NCBI RefSeq assembly: GCF_018873765.1
Contig: NC_057919.1
Location: forward strand, 62,944,484 to 63,008,483
Length of the DNA: 64,000 nucleotides
Reading direction: 5' to 3'
Source: Telopea speciosissima
Taxonomy: Eukaryota > Streptophyta > Magnoliopsida > Proteales > Proteaceae
The stretch's first letter is position 1; every line of letters begins with the position of its first letter. The notes beneath the pieces are model-generated. The model was not told the origin of the DNA, did no database searches, and was given only the letters and a program-made list of their open reading frames with translations. Of this stretch, positions 47,801-59,590 are shown piece after piece. The translations under genes were made by a program, and so were the position numbers.

Positions 47801-49425
47801 GGAACTTCCCATCCCCAACTCCTTTAACTGTTGCTCTGAAATTTGACCTAGGCATCGAAGAGTCCTTCCCCAAAACTCATTTTGGGATACACACCCACTC
47901 TGTTTCTTGGTTCTATTGTGTGCAAGATCAAACCAGACCGGAAAAGAAAGTTCTCGGCCGCAACACCAACCAACAGACACCCCAAACAAATATGATAAAA
48001 ATATAAAAATTAAGAAAATATCTTAGAGGAGGAATGGCATGCGCAACCCACAATAGGAAAAGTGGTTTCTTTCACTTTTACTCTTGTGGTTAACAACGGA
48101 TTAACAAGGCAAAGATCAGGTGCCAAGTGGGGTTTACAAAGTTGCCATCATTTATGTTTTGACAAAGTGTAAAGGAGAGACGAGGTGAAATCAAAGACAT
48201 AAACAATACCCTTTTGAACAATGTCAGAAATCTTTAATCCCAAAACATAAAAAGAGATGCTAACTTATGCTTTGATGGGACTAGATTAGGAACTATATGA
48301 CCAATTGTCCCCTACTAATTAAAATCTCAAATGAGGTGTATAAAAGTACTTTTAGTAATAATTTAGAAGTTCTAGGCTGTAAAACTATGGTCCAACATGG
48401 TCCACACCATCTACAAGTTCCTTTATTATCAACAGTGAATGTGATGGAGCGGAATCTTCGAAGATAGACCTTCAATTTTCGTTCTGTAGACATGATTCGG
48501 AAAATCATCTTCTTTGATTGCAGTTCAAACTCCACATGCTTCCCCATAGATTTCTTGTTGATATCCCAACGAACAGGCACATTGTTGTATCCTGAGGTTT
48601 AGTTGTTTCTCTTTTTCGATTTCATGACTTGTCTTCTTAGGGCTTGAGCCTTGTATAGTCCCTCCTCTCTCTCTATCTCTCTCTCTCCTCTTTAGGGGTT
48701 TTTGGTAATGATATTTTATTTATAAAAAAAAAAAAAAACAGTGAATGTGATTAGATTGAAATCTTCAGATTAGTTTAGTATTTGCTTAATCAATTATATT
48801 TATGATGGTAGACCTCCATGACATGACTGATTAGTGGTGGTTCATGTATTGTTTATTCCCAAATGTGGTAGTGCTTTGCACCAAATGATTACTGTTCTAC
48901 AGTATCAACCCTCGTGTGCCACTTAGCTAAACAATTATCAGTGATAATGAAATGCCCCTCATTCATCACTTCCCCCCTTCTTCTCTTCTCTTTTTCTCTC
49001 TTTTTAAAAGTATCATCTCAAACATAGAACTTATCTTTACCAGTAACCTCTCAGTATCAATTTTTTCATTTTGATTTCCCCTTATTGAAACACCTAGGAT
49101 CCATCTGCCTTCTAAGAGACTCTTAAGAGTCCTCTTGTTGGGATTAATTTCATATCGGGTAACTTTAAGACTTTTGGGCCTCTCCACCTAATAGCTTAAG
49201 TTTTTTTGCACGACCACCTAAAAGAGGAGTCATACACTAGGTTTAAAAAGGAGGAATTGGGATCTGAATCGATCCGTATTGGATCATATCGGCTAGTATT
49301 GATACAGAATCGGTGGAAGTCGGCTAAAAACCCCCTAAGTCATAGTTTCCATAGAGGATCGGCCGAGCCAATCCGCACTTTCAAACCTTGGTCACATGTC
49401 CCACGTATTGAGTGAAAATGTTAGA
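44844..49425. other. Gene-poor intergenic DNA with degraded repeats
   Basis: No supported gene. 45400-45620 has a B-box-like gctagttcgacttccc and may be a SINE relic. 47040-47500 is a degraded element full of accggac/ggttcag words. A 127-codon ORF at 47606-47989 (-) and shorter ORFs at 46763-46987 have no recognised motif. A G-run is at about 46428-46441. Confidence 0.4.
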
Positions 49426-49429
49426 AATT

Positions 49430-49472
49430 ATCCCACATCGACTAACTTTAAGACCTTGGATGACTTCATATA
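49430..49472 (+). promoter_or_regulatory. Orphan snRNA-type promoter-like motif pair (USE plus TATA)
   Basis: ATCCCACATCG (49430-49440) matches the plant snRNA upstream sequence element, and catata lies at 49467-49472 about 27 bases further. No U1-U6 sequence follows. A diverged sister (tttcatatcgggtaactttaagac, about 49150-49173) suggests it is part of a dispersed repeat rather than a true promoter. Confidence 0.3.
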
Positions 49473-49679
49473 CCAATTCAACATCTCCACCTAAGAAGGA
49501 TTGGACACTTCAACACCTCTCATGTTTACAAATGGATGTGTTTGGTTATGGATTATTTATAAGCCTACCACAAGGAATAAACATATCTATGTGGTGTTCA
49601 AAAAGTTGTGGACCCCACCAAACAGGTTGGATCACTACCCAACATCTTAGGGTACACCAACATATCACATAACATCATT

Positions 49680-51528
49680 GTCAATAGATTTTGTGAGGGG
49701 AAGACTGAGTTCACATGTTATCTGTAGTGTGTAGACCATAATTAAAGGCATCAGCTTTTCTCACCTGCTCTAATGATTCAAAAGCCATTTGCTCCTCTTT
49801 GTGAGAAATCTCCCTTGTCCCTTCCTTGTCACTGTTCTTTTGCTGCTCCTCTCCTTTCTTTTACTTCCACTACACCGAACTTCCAACTCATCCAGCTTGA
49901 ACCTTTAGTTCTTTATCTGATCTTTGAGCACAAAAGCTAACAAAAAATGTTATATGCTTTACAAGAAGCAACTAAAAAAGCTAACTAGTCCCTTAACTCT
50001 TTGTGGGGTTTGTACTTGTTACTTGTTAGTCTAAGTTCAAATTTCAATACCCTTTATTGTAGGGACTAGGGACTATAAGGGCAGGGCATGAAGGAGTTGA
50101 ACCAAATTCAGACCAACTGATTTAAAATATGCATGGGTCTGCCAAGACCTGAAGGGCCCACGATTGAGACCGGGCCGGGCCGGGCCAGGAAACGCAGAAC
50201 AGACCACTACCTGGTTTTAGTGGTGCGCTGGATCGCCTGTTTAACCCGGCCCATTGCCATCCCTAACCCTAAAATCTAACCCGTAATTTTCGGAAACTAG
50301 CAACAACTAAACCGATTGACAATCATACAGATCATTTTAGGTTAGTGCTATGTAGCTCCTGGTCATGAATCTTTTTTCTCCAATCAAGCTCTATTCATGA
50401 TAAATCATAAGCCATAACAAAATGTAAGATTGAAATCCCCTCCTCATTCATAGCTCCAAAACCATATCATCTATGCACGCTTTCATATCCTCTGCCATCT
50501 CTTCCAAAATGTCCATTTAGATATCCTTCTATAATAATAATCTTTTCTCCTTGACAAGTTTCTTATACTAACCTATCCATTACTATCAATTCTTTTAACA
50601 TCTACAATATTATTTTCTAAATCTTTATGTGCTACTATATATTCACACCCTATTTCTATTATTTTTGTCTCTAGTATTCTAAAGTTTATAGTCATCTAAT
50701 TTCTTAGGTTAATTTTTTTAATTTTTTTTTTATCCTTTTACCTCGTCTCTTGTATTCAAACTATGTTAATTCTTCTTCTCATTATTTTTTCCAATTAAGG
50801 ATCCTATGTTCCAAGATGGTAACCTAAATTTACTTTTTTTTAACTAACTTCTTTATCTGTATTTGTCCATGGTGCAAGAACCTGTACTAACTTGGCACCG
50901 CAATCGGATGTTGAAGCGGTGTACGTCGCTTACTGGGAACACCGTAGCTAACCCTTGACATTAACTTAATGATTACTAGCTTGTAAATTACCCAGCCAAG
51001 AAAACTCCTACCCAACAGATATATTGGCTAAAATTTTCATCTCCTTTGGCTTGGAAGTGGTGAGGGGTGGGGTGTTATATGTTGCTGATAGGAGTTTTTT
51101 TTTTTTTTTTTACAAACTAATTAACAATTGTGTAGCACTTTGTTGAGCACTTGTTTGCTTCTAACGATATCATGTAATCAAGCATCTTTTAGTACTCACT
51201 TTAGTGAGCTTTACACAAAATGTGTAGAGTTGTTTTAATCTAATCTTTACTAGGGTAGCTTTCACTATCTCATAATTACAACTCCCAAAAGCAATGCAGG
51301 CCTTCAGGATTCCTGCATACACACCCAAAAAAACATAAAACTGTAAAGCCAATTCCCTCTACTTTCACCGAAAAGCCCATGGAGAGCTCCATATTCTTGA
51401 CTTTGGATTAGACAAATAAACTCATTTAAAATACCAATACAAATCCATCTTCTCCGTTAATCCTGCATGGTTTCATGTAACTTCCAACATAATCTCCTGC
51501 CTTCTTTTCCACACAAAGGGATTGTGTG

Positions 51529-51532
<4 letters not shown>
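49680..51532. other. Intergenic, upstream of the NPH3 gene
   Basis: No gene seen. AT-rich with T-runs (51090-51108). The last few hundred bases before 51641 are the likely promoter. Confidence 0.45.

Positions 51533-51563
<31 letters not shown>
51533..51563. repeat. (GA)n microsatellite in the probable 5' leader of the NPH3 gene
   Basis: About 15 GA units, ending 78 bases before the start codon. GA/CT tracts are common in plant 5' leaders. Confidence 0.9.
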
Positions 51564-51569
<6 letters not shown>

Positions 51570-51640
51570 CCATGATGTGGTTGTTCATGAGGCAATTCTA
51601 GTAAAGACTTTAGAGCTGAATTGGAGTGTCAATTTACAAG

Positions 51641-54600
51641 ATGGGTGTTGTTACAGTTGGTGAATTGAAGTCAAGTATATCTGGGAAGAGATCATTCAGA
51701 CCCAGCTCAAGTACAAGGCATACTACTGAATGGTATTATTCCTCATCTTCCTGTTCTTTCTTTTGCAATCCAACTGTCTAGTTTTGGTTTGATTTTCATG
51801 TTTACGTTCAGGCTCTGTGTGAGTCTATCATTGCTTCTCATGAGTATGACACTAAACAATCTTAGTTCAGCAGTGGTTTCAAAATCTGGATTCTAAGCAT
51901 TTTCAGAAAGATGAGTTTTTGGGGTGTAAAAGAAGAAAGATTTGATAGTTTTGTTTATCTATCTTAATACAGTTTCTCTTTTCTGAGAACATGATCACAG
52001 AAACCTTTTCTTTGGTTGATCAAACTGAAAACTAATGGTTTTATAGATAGAATCAGTGTATATGGGCAAACTAAGAATACTAGATATATCAGAACTAGCA
52101 TAATAACAGTTTTCACAATTGAAAATTTATAAATATCAATGTATCAGGGGTGGGGGGGCTCAGTTTCAGTTCACTATCAAACTTTCAAGGTAATCTAATG
52201 GAGGATTTATTGATTTTAAATTAAAGAAAGAGAAACCAAATGCCACTTTGATCCCAACAAAATTTATCATTTACCTCAATATTTGAAAGAAATCCACCCA
52301 ATATTTTTTTTTTTTTGAAAGAATTGCATTTCTTTGCCAATTTTGGCCCTCAATAGAATGAATTATTCAATTCACCCCCGGAGTCAAGCTCCTAAACTCT
52401 AAAATAACATGAAAGCTTCAATGACAAACTTTTGATTCCCATGGAGACTCTGACCCTTTGTCTAATCTCAACCTGAACTGTTGTGGAATAGAAATTTGCC
52501 TTTGGGATATCAATAAGGGAAAAAGAACTGTGTCCGTGAGTGTGGCCTACACCAGCTCTGTCTATCTCTCTCCTCCCCATATGAAAAGATATCTATGCCC
52601 CCTTGTTTTGAGGAGAGACAGAGAGACACACACATGGGAATGCTGCCTTAGGCCACACTCCCCCATCAATAATTATGAGTTTGTTGGTTTGAAGGCCCTA
52701 AAGAGGTACCATCAGTTGTAGAGATCTGCTCCAATATGCTAACTGCAATCTATACAAAAAACCAAGTAGCAGACAAAACCTTCTAATAAAACAAAGGAAC
52801 CCAGATGGCTCATCTGTCCCATTCCTACAAGTCCATGTGAATTGGCTCCACCATACTTAAAATTAGAATTTGAAGATGTGACCCTTCTATGTGGACAGCC
52901 CTTGAAGATTTATATGGTTCAGATGAATAAATTCATCAAATTTTGCCTGATATGGGTTATGCAGATTCACAAATTGTACCACTCACTGCCCAGAACTAGT
53001 TTAGATTTTGGAATTTATGGATTCAAACAGACTTTGATGAATGTCATGAAGGGTTGTTGGGTAATTGGCATTAACAAAGATGTAGGCTAAATAGTTCTTC
53101 ATGATATTGGGGAAGTATGATTTTGTTTGTCATGAATACCTACTAACAGTATTTCTTCTTACAGGCCAATTTCTGATGTTTCCAGTGATCTCACAGTTGA
53201 AGTAGGAGCAACAAACTTCTCACTTCACAAGGTAAGAAGAAAATATGAGTCTTCCTAGGGCTTATACTTTGGTATTAAAGTTCTGGACAGTTTTATGACC
53301 AAATTCCCAAATATAGTTTTAAGCATGTGAAACCTACTTGACTTGGAAATCTAATATTTCTGCCCTCGAAGTCAGGAAAAGAAAATATGGAGAAAAAGTA
53401 ACAACATGTTATATTCATATGGTAAGAGTTCTTTTGCAGTTCCCTCTGGGATCCCGTAGCGGCAGAATCCGGAAGCTGTTGCTGGAAGCAAAGGAGACAA
53501 AAGTTTCACGGATAAGCTTGGCCTCAGTTCCAGGTGGATCAGAGGGATTTGAGCTAGCTGCAAAGTTCTGTTATGGTGTAAATGTTGAGATCACACTATC
53601 AAATGTTGCAATGCTACGGTGTATGGCTCACTACCTAGAAATGACAGATGAATTTGCAGAAAAGAATTTGGAAAGCAGAACTGAAATCTATATAAAGGAG
53701 ATGGTACTACCAAATATCTCAAACTCCATATCTGTTCTTCATCGTTGTGAAACCCTCCTACCTCTAGCAGAAGACATCAACCTGGTTAGTAGGATTATCA
53801 ATGGAATTGCATCCAATGCCTGTAAAGAGCAACTCACTTCTGGTTTATCCAAACTTGAGCCAAACTTCCCTGTCAAATCTATGCCAAATATAGAACCAGA
53901 AACTCCATCAGATTGGTGGGGAGAGGGGCTCACAATGCTTAACCTAGATTTCTTCCAGGGGGTTCTGTCAGCAGTAAAATCAAAGGGCCTGAAACAAGAC
54001 ACGATCAGCAGGATTTTAATAAACTATGCACATACCTCTCTCCAAGGTCTTATTGTCAAAGACACTCAATTGGTGAAAGGTAGCTTCCTGGATGCAGAAT
54101 TGCAGAAAAAACAGAGAGTGATTGTTGAAGCAATAGTAAGTTTACTACCAACCCAGTCACGAAAGAGTTCAGTACCAATTGCATTTCTTTCAAGTTTGTT
54201 AAAAACTGCAATAATGGGGTCAGCCTCTGCCACTTGCAAAGCCGACTTAGAGAGAAGAATTGGTCTGCAACTTGACCAAGCTATTCTTGAAGATATCCTC
54301 ATTCCTGCCAACTCACATGGCAACAATCACCATCCTCTGTATGATACAGATTCAATATTCAGGATATTTTCCATCTTCCTAAACTTAGATGAAGATGACG
54401 ACGAGGAGAACCAATTAAGGGATGAAAGTGAAATGTGTTATGACTTTGACAGCCCTGGATCTCCAAAACAAAGCTCAATTCTCAAGGCATCAAAGCTACT
54501 GGACAATTACCTGGCAGAAATTGCACTGGATTCAAACTTGATGCCATCAAAGTTCATTGCCCTAGCAGAACTACTACCAGACCATGCCCGTATTGTGACT

Positions 54601-55272
54601 GATGGCTTATACAGAGCTGTTGATATCTTCCTCAAGGTAAGACCCAATCTCTCAGCAATCTACATTTCTTATTGATTCTTTTTCCAATAAATTTTTGGGA
54701 ATAGTCCAAACACCAATTAGTGTTCCTACTTACAGGTTCATCCCAATATCAAGGACTCTGAACGCTACCGGCTGTGCAAAACCATTGACTGTCAAAAATT
54801 ATCTCAGGAAGCCTGCAGCCATGCAGCTCAAAATGAAAGGTTACCTGTGCAAATGGCAGTCCAAGTGCTCTACTTTGAGCAGATCAGGCTTCGGAATGCA
54901 ATGAATGGGGGTCACAATCAGTTCTTCTTTGGTTCAATCAACAGCCAGTTTCCTCAACGCTCAAGCAGTGGTGCAGGCAGTGGAGCCATCTCCCCAAGAG
55001 ACAACTATGCTTCTGTCAGAAGAGAGAATAGAGAGCTGAAGCTTGAAGTTACAAGAATGAGAATGAGGCTGACAGACTTGGAGAAAGATCACATCTCTAT
55101 GAAACAGGGGCTTGTTCGGTCAAATCCTGCTAATAAGATACTTAAATCTTTTACCAAGAAGCTAAGCAGGCTCAATGTCTTATTCCGAATAAAAGAAGTC
55201 AAGCCCCTTAGTGCCAAAACTACTTCAGAAGCTCGGTTTCTATTTCAGAAACGAAGGCCCCATTCTCTTTAG
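51641..55272 (+). CDS. BTB/POZ-NPH3 family protein, At1g03010-like (complete, 4 exons)
   Basis: Exons 51641-51732, 53165-53231, 53440-54636 and 54736-55272 join in phase through GT-AG introns to give 630 residues, close to the roughly 630 of At1g03010-type proteins. The start MGVVTVGELK is typical of that subgroup. The BTB domain (about residues 30-130) has SDLTVEVGATNFSLHK, FPL-SRSGRIRKLLLEA, GGSEGFELAAKFCYG. The NPH3 domain starts at DWWGEGL (about residue 211) and includes a VLYFEQIRLRNA block. A coiled-coil (RENRELKLEVTRMRMRLTDL, about residue 550) precedes a basic C-terminus. Family members are CUL3 substrate adaptors or plasma-membrane scaffolds in phototropin or auxin-transport signalling; the exact role of this subgroup is unclear. 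The usual FPLV is FPLG here. Intron 1 (1.43 kb) holds no gene. Confidence 0.95.
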
Positions 55273-55528
55273 TGACCATATCTGAGTGTGTATAAGAGTG
55301 TATAGAAAAAGATGGTTTTGTTTCTGATCTCAGTTAATTGTTTGAGACTTTATCTATGTTCAGTACTAGTCTTTTGAGTTCTGTGAAGAATAGAGGTTGA
55401 CTCAAATATGAATTTTAAAGGTATGTTCGAGGCCTGTGAGAATCCACTTGATCTTGTCATCTCAATGAAAGAAAACAGCCACAGCAACAATGGCCTCACT
55501 TCCACTTCTCTCAGCCAACAAGCATAAC

Positions 55529-56417
55529 TACTTAATCTACTTATTATTGAAACTGACATTTCATAATGAAAGAAGGGAAGTGCTAGGATACTAATAAATA
55601 TTATTCCTATAGAAGATTATCCTCCACCATGCCCCAAGAATGCACCAGCATAACATTAGTAGATCTGTTGTTACAGCCTACCAATTGATCAAGTAGACTT
55701 GTGGCAGAGTGGCTATCCCACATGATTTCTGTAGATATGTGCTCCGCCATAGTTGTCAAGGCGCCGCCTAGGCGACCAGGCGGATTTTGTGGGGTATGGG
55801 CGGTTACCGCCTTAGTGGTATTGAACGTCTTGGCCCTTATTTATACCAAATACCCTTTAATTTTGTTATTTCATTTACTTAAGATATTATTCATAAATAA
55901 GCAAATACCCCCCCTATTTGAATCCAATAAAAATGGTTAAAAAATCAAATTCAAAAAGGATAAAAATACTTAATCTACTTATTATTGAAACTGACATTTG
56001 ATAAGGAAAGAAGGGAAGTCCTACAATTACATCCCTGAGGTTACTAATAAATATTATTCCTATAGAAGATTATCCTCCACCATGCCCCATGCATGCACTA
56101 GCATAACATCAGTAGATCTGTTGCTACAGCCTACCAATTGATCAAGTAGACTTGTGGCAGAGTGGCTATCCCACATGATTTCTGTAGATATGTGCTCCAC
56201 CATAGTTGTCAAGGCACCGCCTAGGCGTCTAGGTGGATTTTGTGGGGTCTGGGCGGTTACCACCTTAGTGGTATTGAATGTCTTGGCCCTTATTTATGCC
56301 AAATACCATTTAAGTTTGTTATTTCATTAACTTAAGATATTATTCAGTAATAAGAAAATGCCCCCTATTTGAATCCAATAAAAATAGTTAAAAAATAAAA
56401 TTCTAAAAGGATAAAAA
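55529..56417. repeat. Tandem duplication, unit about 438 bp
   Basis: Copy 1 is 55529-55966 and copy 2 is 55967-56417. Both start tacttaatctacttattatt and end aaaaggataaaaa, with a small indel and scattered changes. Each unit contains about 220 bp of flanking DNA plus the first about 220 bp of the hAT-like element, so duplication happened after that element inserted. Confidence 0.88.
55748..55966 (+). mobile_element. Duplicated 5' end of the hAT-like element
   Basis: Begins CATAGTTGTCAAGGCGCC like 56201 and shares the following taccaaataccctttaa...ataagcaaatacccccc block. It lacks its own 3' end because it is part of the tandem duplication. Confidence 0.8.
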
Positions 56418-56822
56418 GTCAACCCCCCTCAAGAACAAAAACTGGATTTTTCGACGGTAGGTGAAATAGTCAACTTTCTAACATGGGTGTTTTTCTCAAA
56501 TCTAAAAATTCCATAAATATTAATATGGTAAAACATTGCTAAAAACCAAAAGTGCAGCAAAATATTCATTTGTTCTAATATCTAAAAAAATATTTCATTC
56601 AGAGCGATTTTGACAGTATTCGCGTACACTAAATAAGGTTTCACAGGAACATAACTCCTTCAATATAAATTATATTTAAGTAATCTTGGATTTTTGGAAA
56701 GCTGGTTTTGTGGTCTACCTAATACAAAAAGTCTCATGTAAAAATAAAATCATTAAACCAATCCAACTTCTTAGAGAACAATAACATTTCTCTAAATCGT
56801 GAGCAGTTTAATTACTTATAGA

Positions 56823-56955
56823 CATAGTTGTTAAGGCATCGCCTAGGCGTCCAGGCGCCTTGGCCGACTTGGTTGCCTTGATCGCCTAATTGGTGTCGCC
56901 TTGAATTTGGACCCTCTCCATCGCCTTGGTTCACCTAGCCGCCGTGACAACTATG
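56823..56955. mobile_element. Short nested member of the CATAGTTGT hAT-like family
   Basis: 133 bp. CATAGTTGTTAAGGC ... GTGACAACTATG, with perfect 8-bp target duplication CTTATAGA (56815-56822 and 56956-56963). It sits inside 56201-57440 and is a separate, later insertion. Confidence 0.9.
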
Positions 56956-57112
56956 CTTATAGATAAGATCATATTTTCTAAAAACAATATAGACCAAATG
57001 TGAGACTCCATCACAATGACCAATTCTAAGAATGGTATAAACCAACTGTATGTTTTGATTGTTTCAAACTTCCTATAGCTTGCTTCTTCAATTCTGTTGA
57101 CTTCTAGTTCTA

Positions 57113-57283
57113 TGTTGATTTTTGATGACTTGATGTGACTTAATATTGATTTTTTATGACTTGATGTGACTTAATGTGGATTTTTGATGACTTGATGTAG
57201 CTTAATGTTGACTTTCGACAACTTGATGTGGCGTAATGTTGACTTTTGATGACTTGATGTGGCCTAATGTTGACTTTTGATGA
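57113..57283. repeat. 31-bp minisatellite, 5.5 copies
   Basis: Units at 57113, 57144, 57175, 57206, 57237 and a partial at 57268, consensus near tgttgacttttgatgacttgatgtggcttaa. It lies within the hAT-like element. Confidence 0.92.
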
Positions 57284-57914
57284 TATAAGATATACTTTGT
57301 AACATACTAAATAATGTTAGAAAAGAAGGGAAATAAAAAATAACATTTGAGCGCCTTGGTCGCCTAGGCGGGCACCTTGTCGCCTAAGCGCTTAGGCATC
57401 CCTCCACCGCCTTGGCCGCCTTGCCACCTTGACAACTATGTGCTCCACCAAACTCACATGCATCACAGACTAATAAAACTGATCCAATGACTGACCAATT
57501 GCAGATCCCCTCAAAGACCAGAAATTTAAAAAGACAACTGATAAAGTCTGCAGAAAGTTAAACAAATAACAAAAGATCGGATAACATACTAAATGTCTCG
57601 GACAATTGGTGGAGTATGCTTAAAATTTGCAACTCCTAGAAGGTATTGTTGATTGAGTTGATCATGGGCATGTAGAAAGAATGACACCCAGCACTAGTCA
57701 TTTTGACTTCCTTCAGATTACCATGCTATTAGTAAATCACTGCATTGGCCAACTCATATTAGAAAAACAACCCCATAAATACAGGTAGAAGTCGTGACTA
57801 GTCACAATTTCATCTTTCAATAATGCATCCATGGTCTATCATCACCAATACCGCTGACTGGATGTGATTGATTATCAAATTATTTGATCGTTCATGTTGC
57901 CACTAGTATCCAAA

Positions 57915-59558
57915 TCACCATCTTTTTGCCTGCCTACCAAAATTCCTCAAATTACCACCTCTGTCTTTCACTCTTTGACCACCATAATCACCACCTTGAG
58001 ATCTTCTGTCATTTCCATAAGAATCTCGAAAAGAACTGTCAAGATTGGCATTTCCTCTTCTATTAGTATTGGATCTGAACCGTGTATCACCTGCTGAATC
58101 AAAATGGCCATATCCCCTGCTCAAATTACCACCTCTATCTTTCACTCTTTGACCACCATAATCACCACCTTGAGACCTTCGGTCATTCCCATAAGAATCT
58201 CGAAAAGAACTGTCAAGATTGGCATTTCCTCTTCTATTAGCATTGGATCTGAACCGTGTATCACCTGCCGAATCAAAATGGTCATATCCCCTGGATCCTC
58301 TTCTATTAGGACCACCTCTATTTCCTGCCATCTTATTTTTAGAAGAATGTAGATCACCATCAGATTCTGGACCAAATTCATCTTCAGAACCATAACTTCC
58401 TGTTCTCCTAAGATCCCATTTGTTCCTTTTACTACTATTGGATTTGAAACTGCGATCTGCATTATCATCAGAATCAGAATCAAGGTTTAGTTCATCATCT
58501 GAGCCAAAAGTTTTTCCCCTGTATGGACCATTTCCCCCTCTACCTCTATTTATATGTCTAGAGTCCATAACATGACTTGATTTCCAGTTGGGATGAACAG
58601 AAGGTTCTTCGTCTGAATCTTGCTCAGTATCCTCAGTGTTGGTGAAAGCTGCTCTTCCTCGCATTGGCCTTGCTGGCTTACTGTATCTAGATGAATTGTT
58701 CCCAGGACGAGCATGGGAATGATTGGAACCATCAAAACCTTCAGATTCTGAGTATCCTTCAACCTCTGAAAAATCCTTTGAAGAACTTTCCAGTATTGAA
58801 TTGTTATCAGGTGTGTCCAGCTCATAAGAATCCACATCATCATCCTCTTCATCATCAAAGTCATCAAATCCCCTCCCCGCCTTTGTCTGGGGAGGTTCAG
58901 AGTATCTGCCTCTCTCATGGGCTTTTAGGATTTTGCCGGTTTCGAACGAATCGTCCTCAAACTCACTCAAATTTCCTCCTTGAGCCCGACCATGTGAAGA
59001 ATCTTCATTCATTCTGGGGGGATCTGCAAACTCAAAAGCAGCAACATCGGCACCATCTGATTCATTGTCATCGAAATCAAAGTTCCAGTCACTAGAAGTC
59101 CCAGGCATACGACCAACCCTCTCCAATCCTCTCCTCTGACCAGTAGGCCTTGCCTGCATTTGGTTGTCTGTAAATTCATCAGGTGGACGCTTGTGCTCAC
59201 AATGAAAGCACGCCATATTTCGTCTATAATTCAAGAAGTTACACCTGCAGAAACATAGAAGCAACAATCATAAAAGTTTCATAGGAACTTGAAATCAAGT
59301 AGCTGAGTGTACCGCGGGGTTGAAGAAGCATCTATAGTCAGATTATTAGAGGCCTTAATTCCTGTATCTGAAGTCAATATCACGCAAGTTCAACATCCAG
59401 TATTCATAGGTTTTCAACCACAGGACCTCCAAGCTGAAAATTCACTACCATTGGTTTGGTAAAAAATATCCACCCCCCCCCCCCCAAAAGAAATCTGGTC
59501 AATGGTCCATAAAAGAAGTCTGCAGAAATGCTTTTGACCATCCAACATCGTAAGCCCT

Positions 59559-59590
<32 letters not shown>

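Larger units (their letters stand above)
56201..57440 (+). mobile_element. hAT-like non-autonomous element with CATAGTTGTCAAGGC ends
   Basis: 1240 bp including a nested copy. Inverted tips CATAGTTGTCAAGG ... CCTTGACAACTATG, sub-terminal gcctaggcg words, and a perfect 8-bp target duplication TGCTCCAC (56193-56200 and 57441-57448) as made by hAT transposases. No transposase ORF. The same family, inverted, is at 61807-62670. Confidence 0.88.

Noticed and set aside
47606..47989. 127-codon minus-strand ORF
   Set aside because: No known motif, no splice or start context, surrounded by degraded repeats. ORFs of this length occur by chance over 64 kb.
53338..53439. Start of the NPH3 gene at the ATG of the long open frame (53338)
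   Set aside because: This stretch is intron. The acceptor at 53439 and the upstream exons at 51641 and 53165 give the conserved MGVVTVGELK and BTB start in phase.
57113..57283. CRISPR-like array
   Set aside because: The repeats abut without spacers and the DNA is a plant nuclear genome. It is a minisatellite.
57894..59095. Several plus-strand ORFs opposite the VAR3-like last exon
   Set aside because: They are shadows of the biased codon composition (Asp/Ser/Arg-rich) of the real exon.
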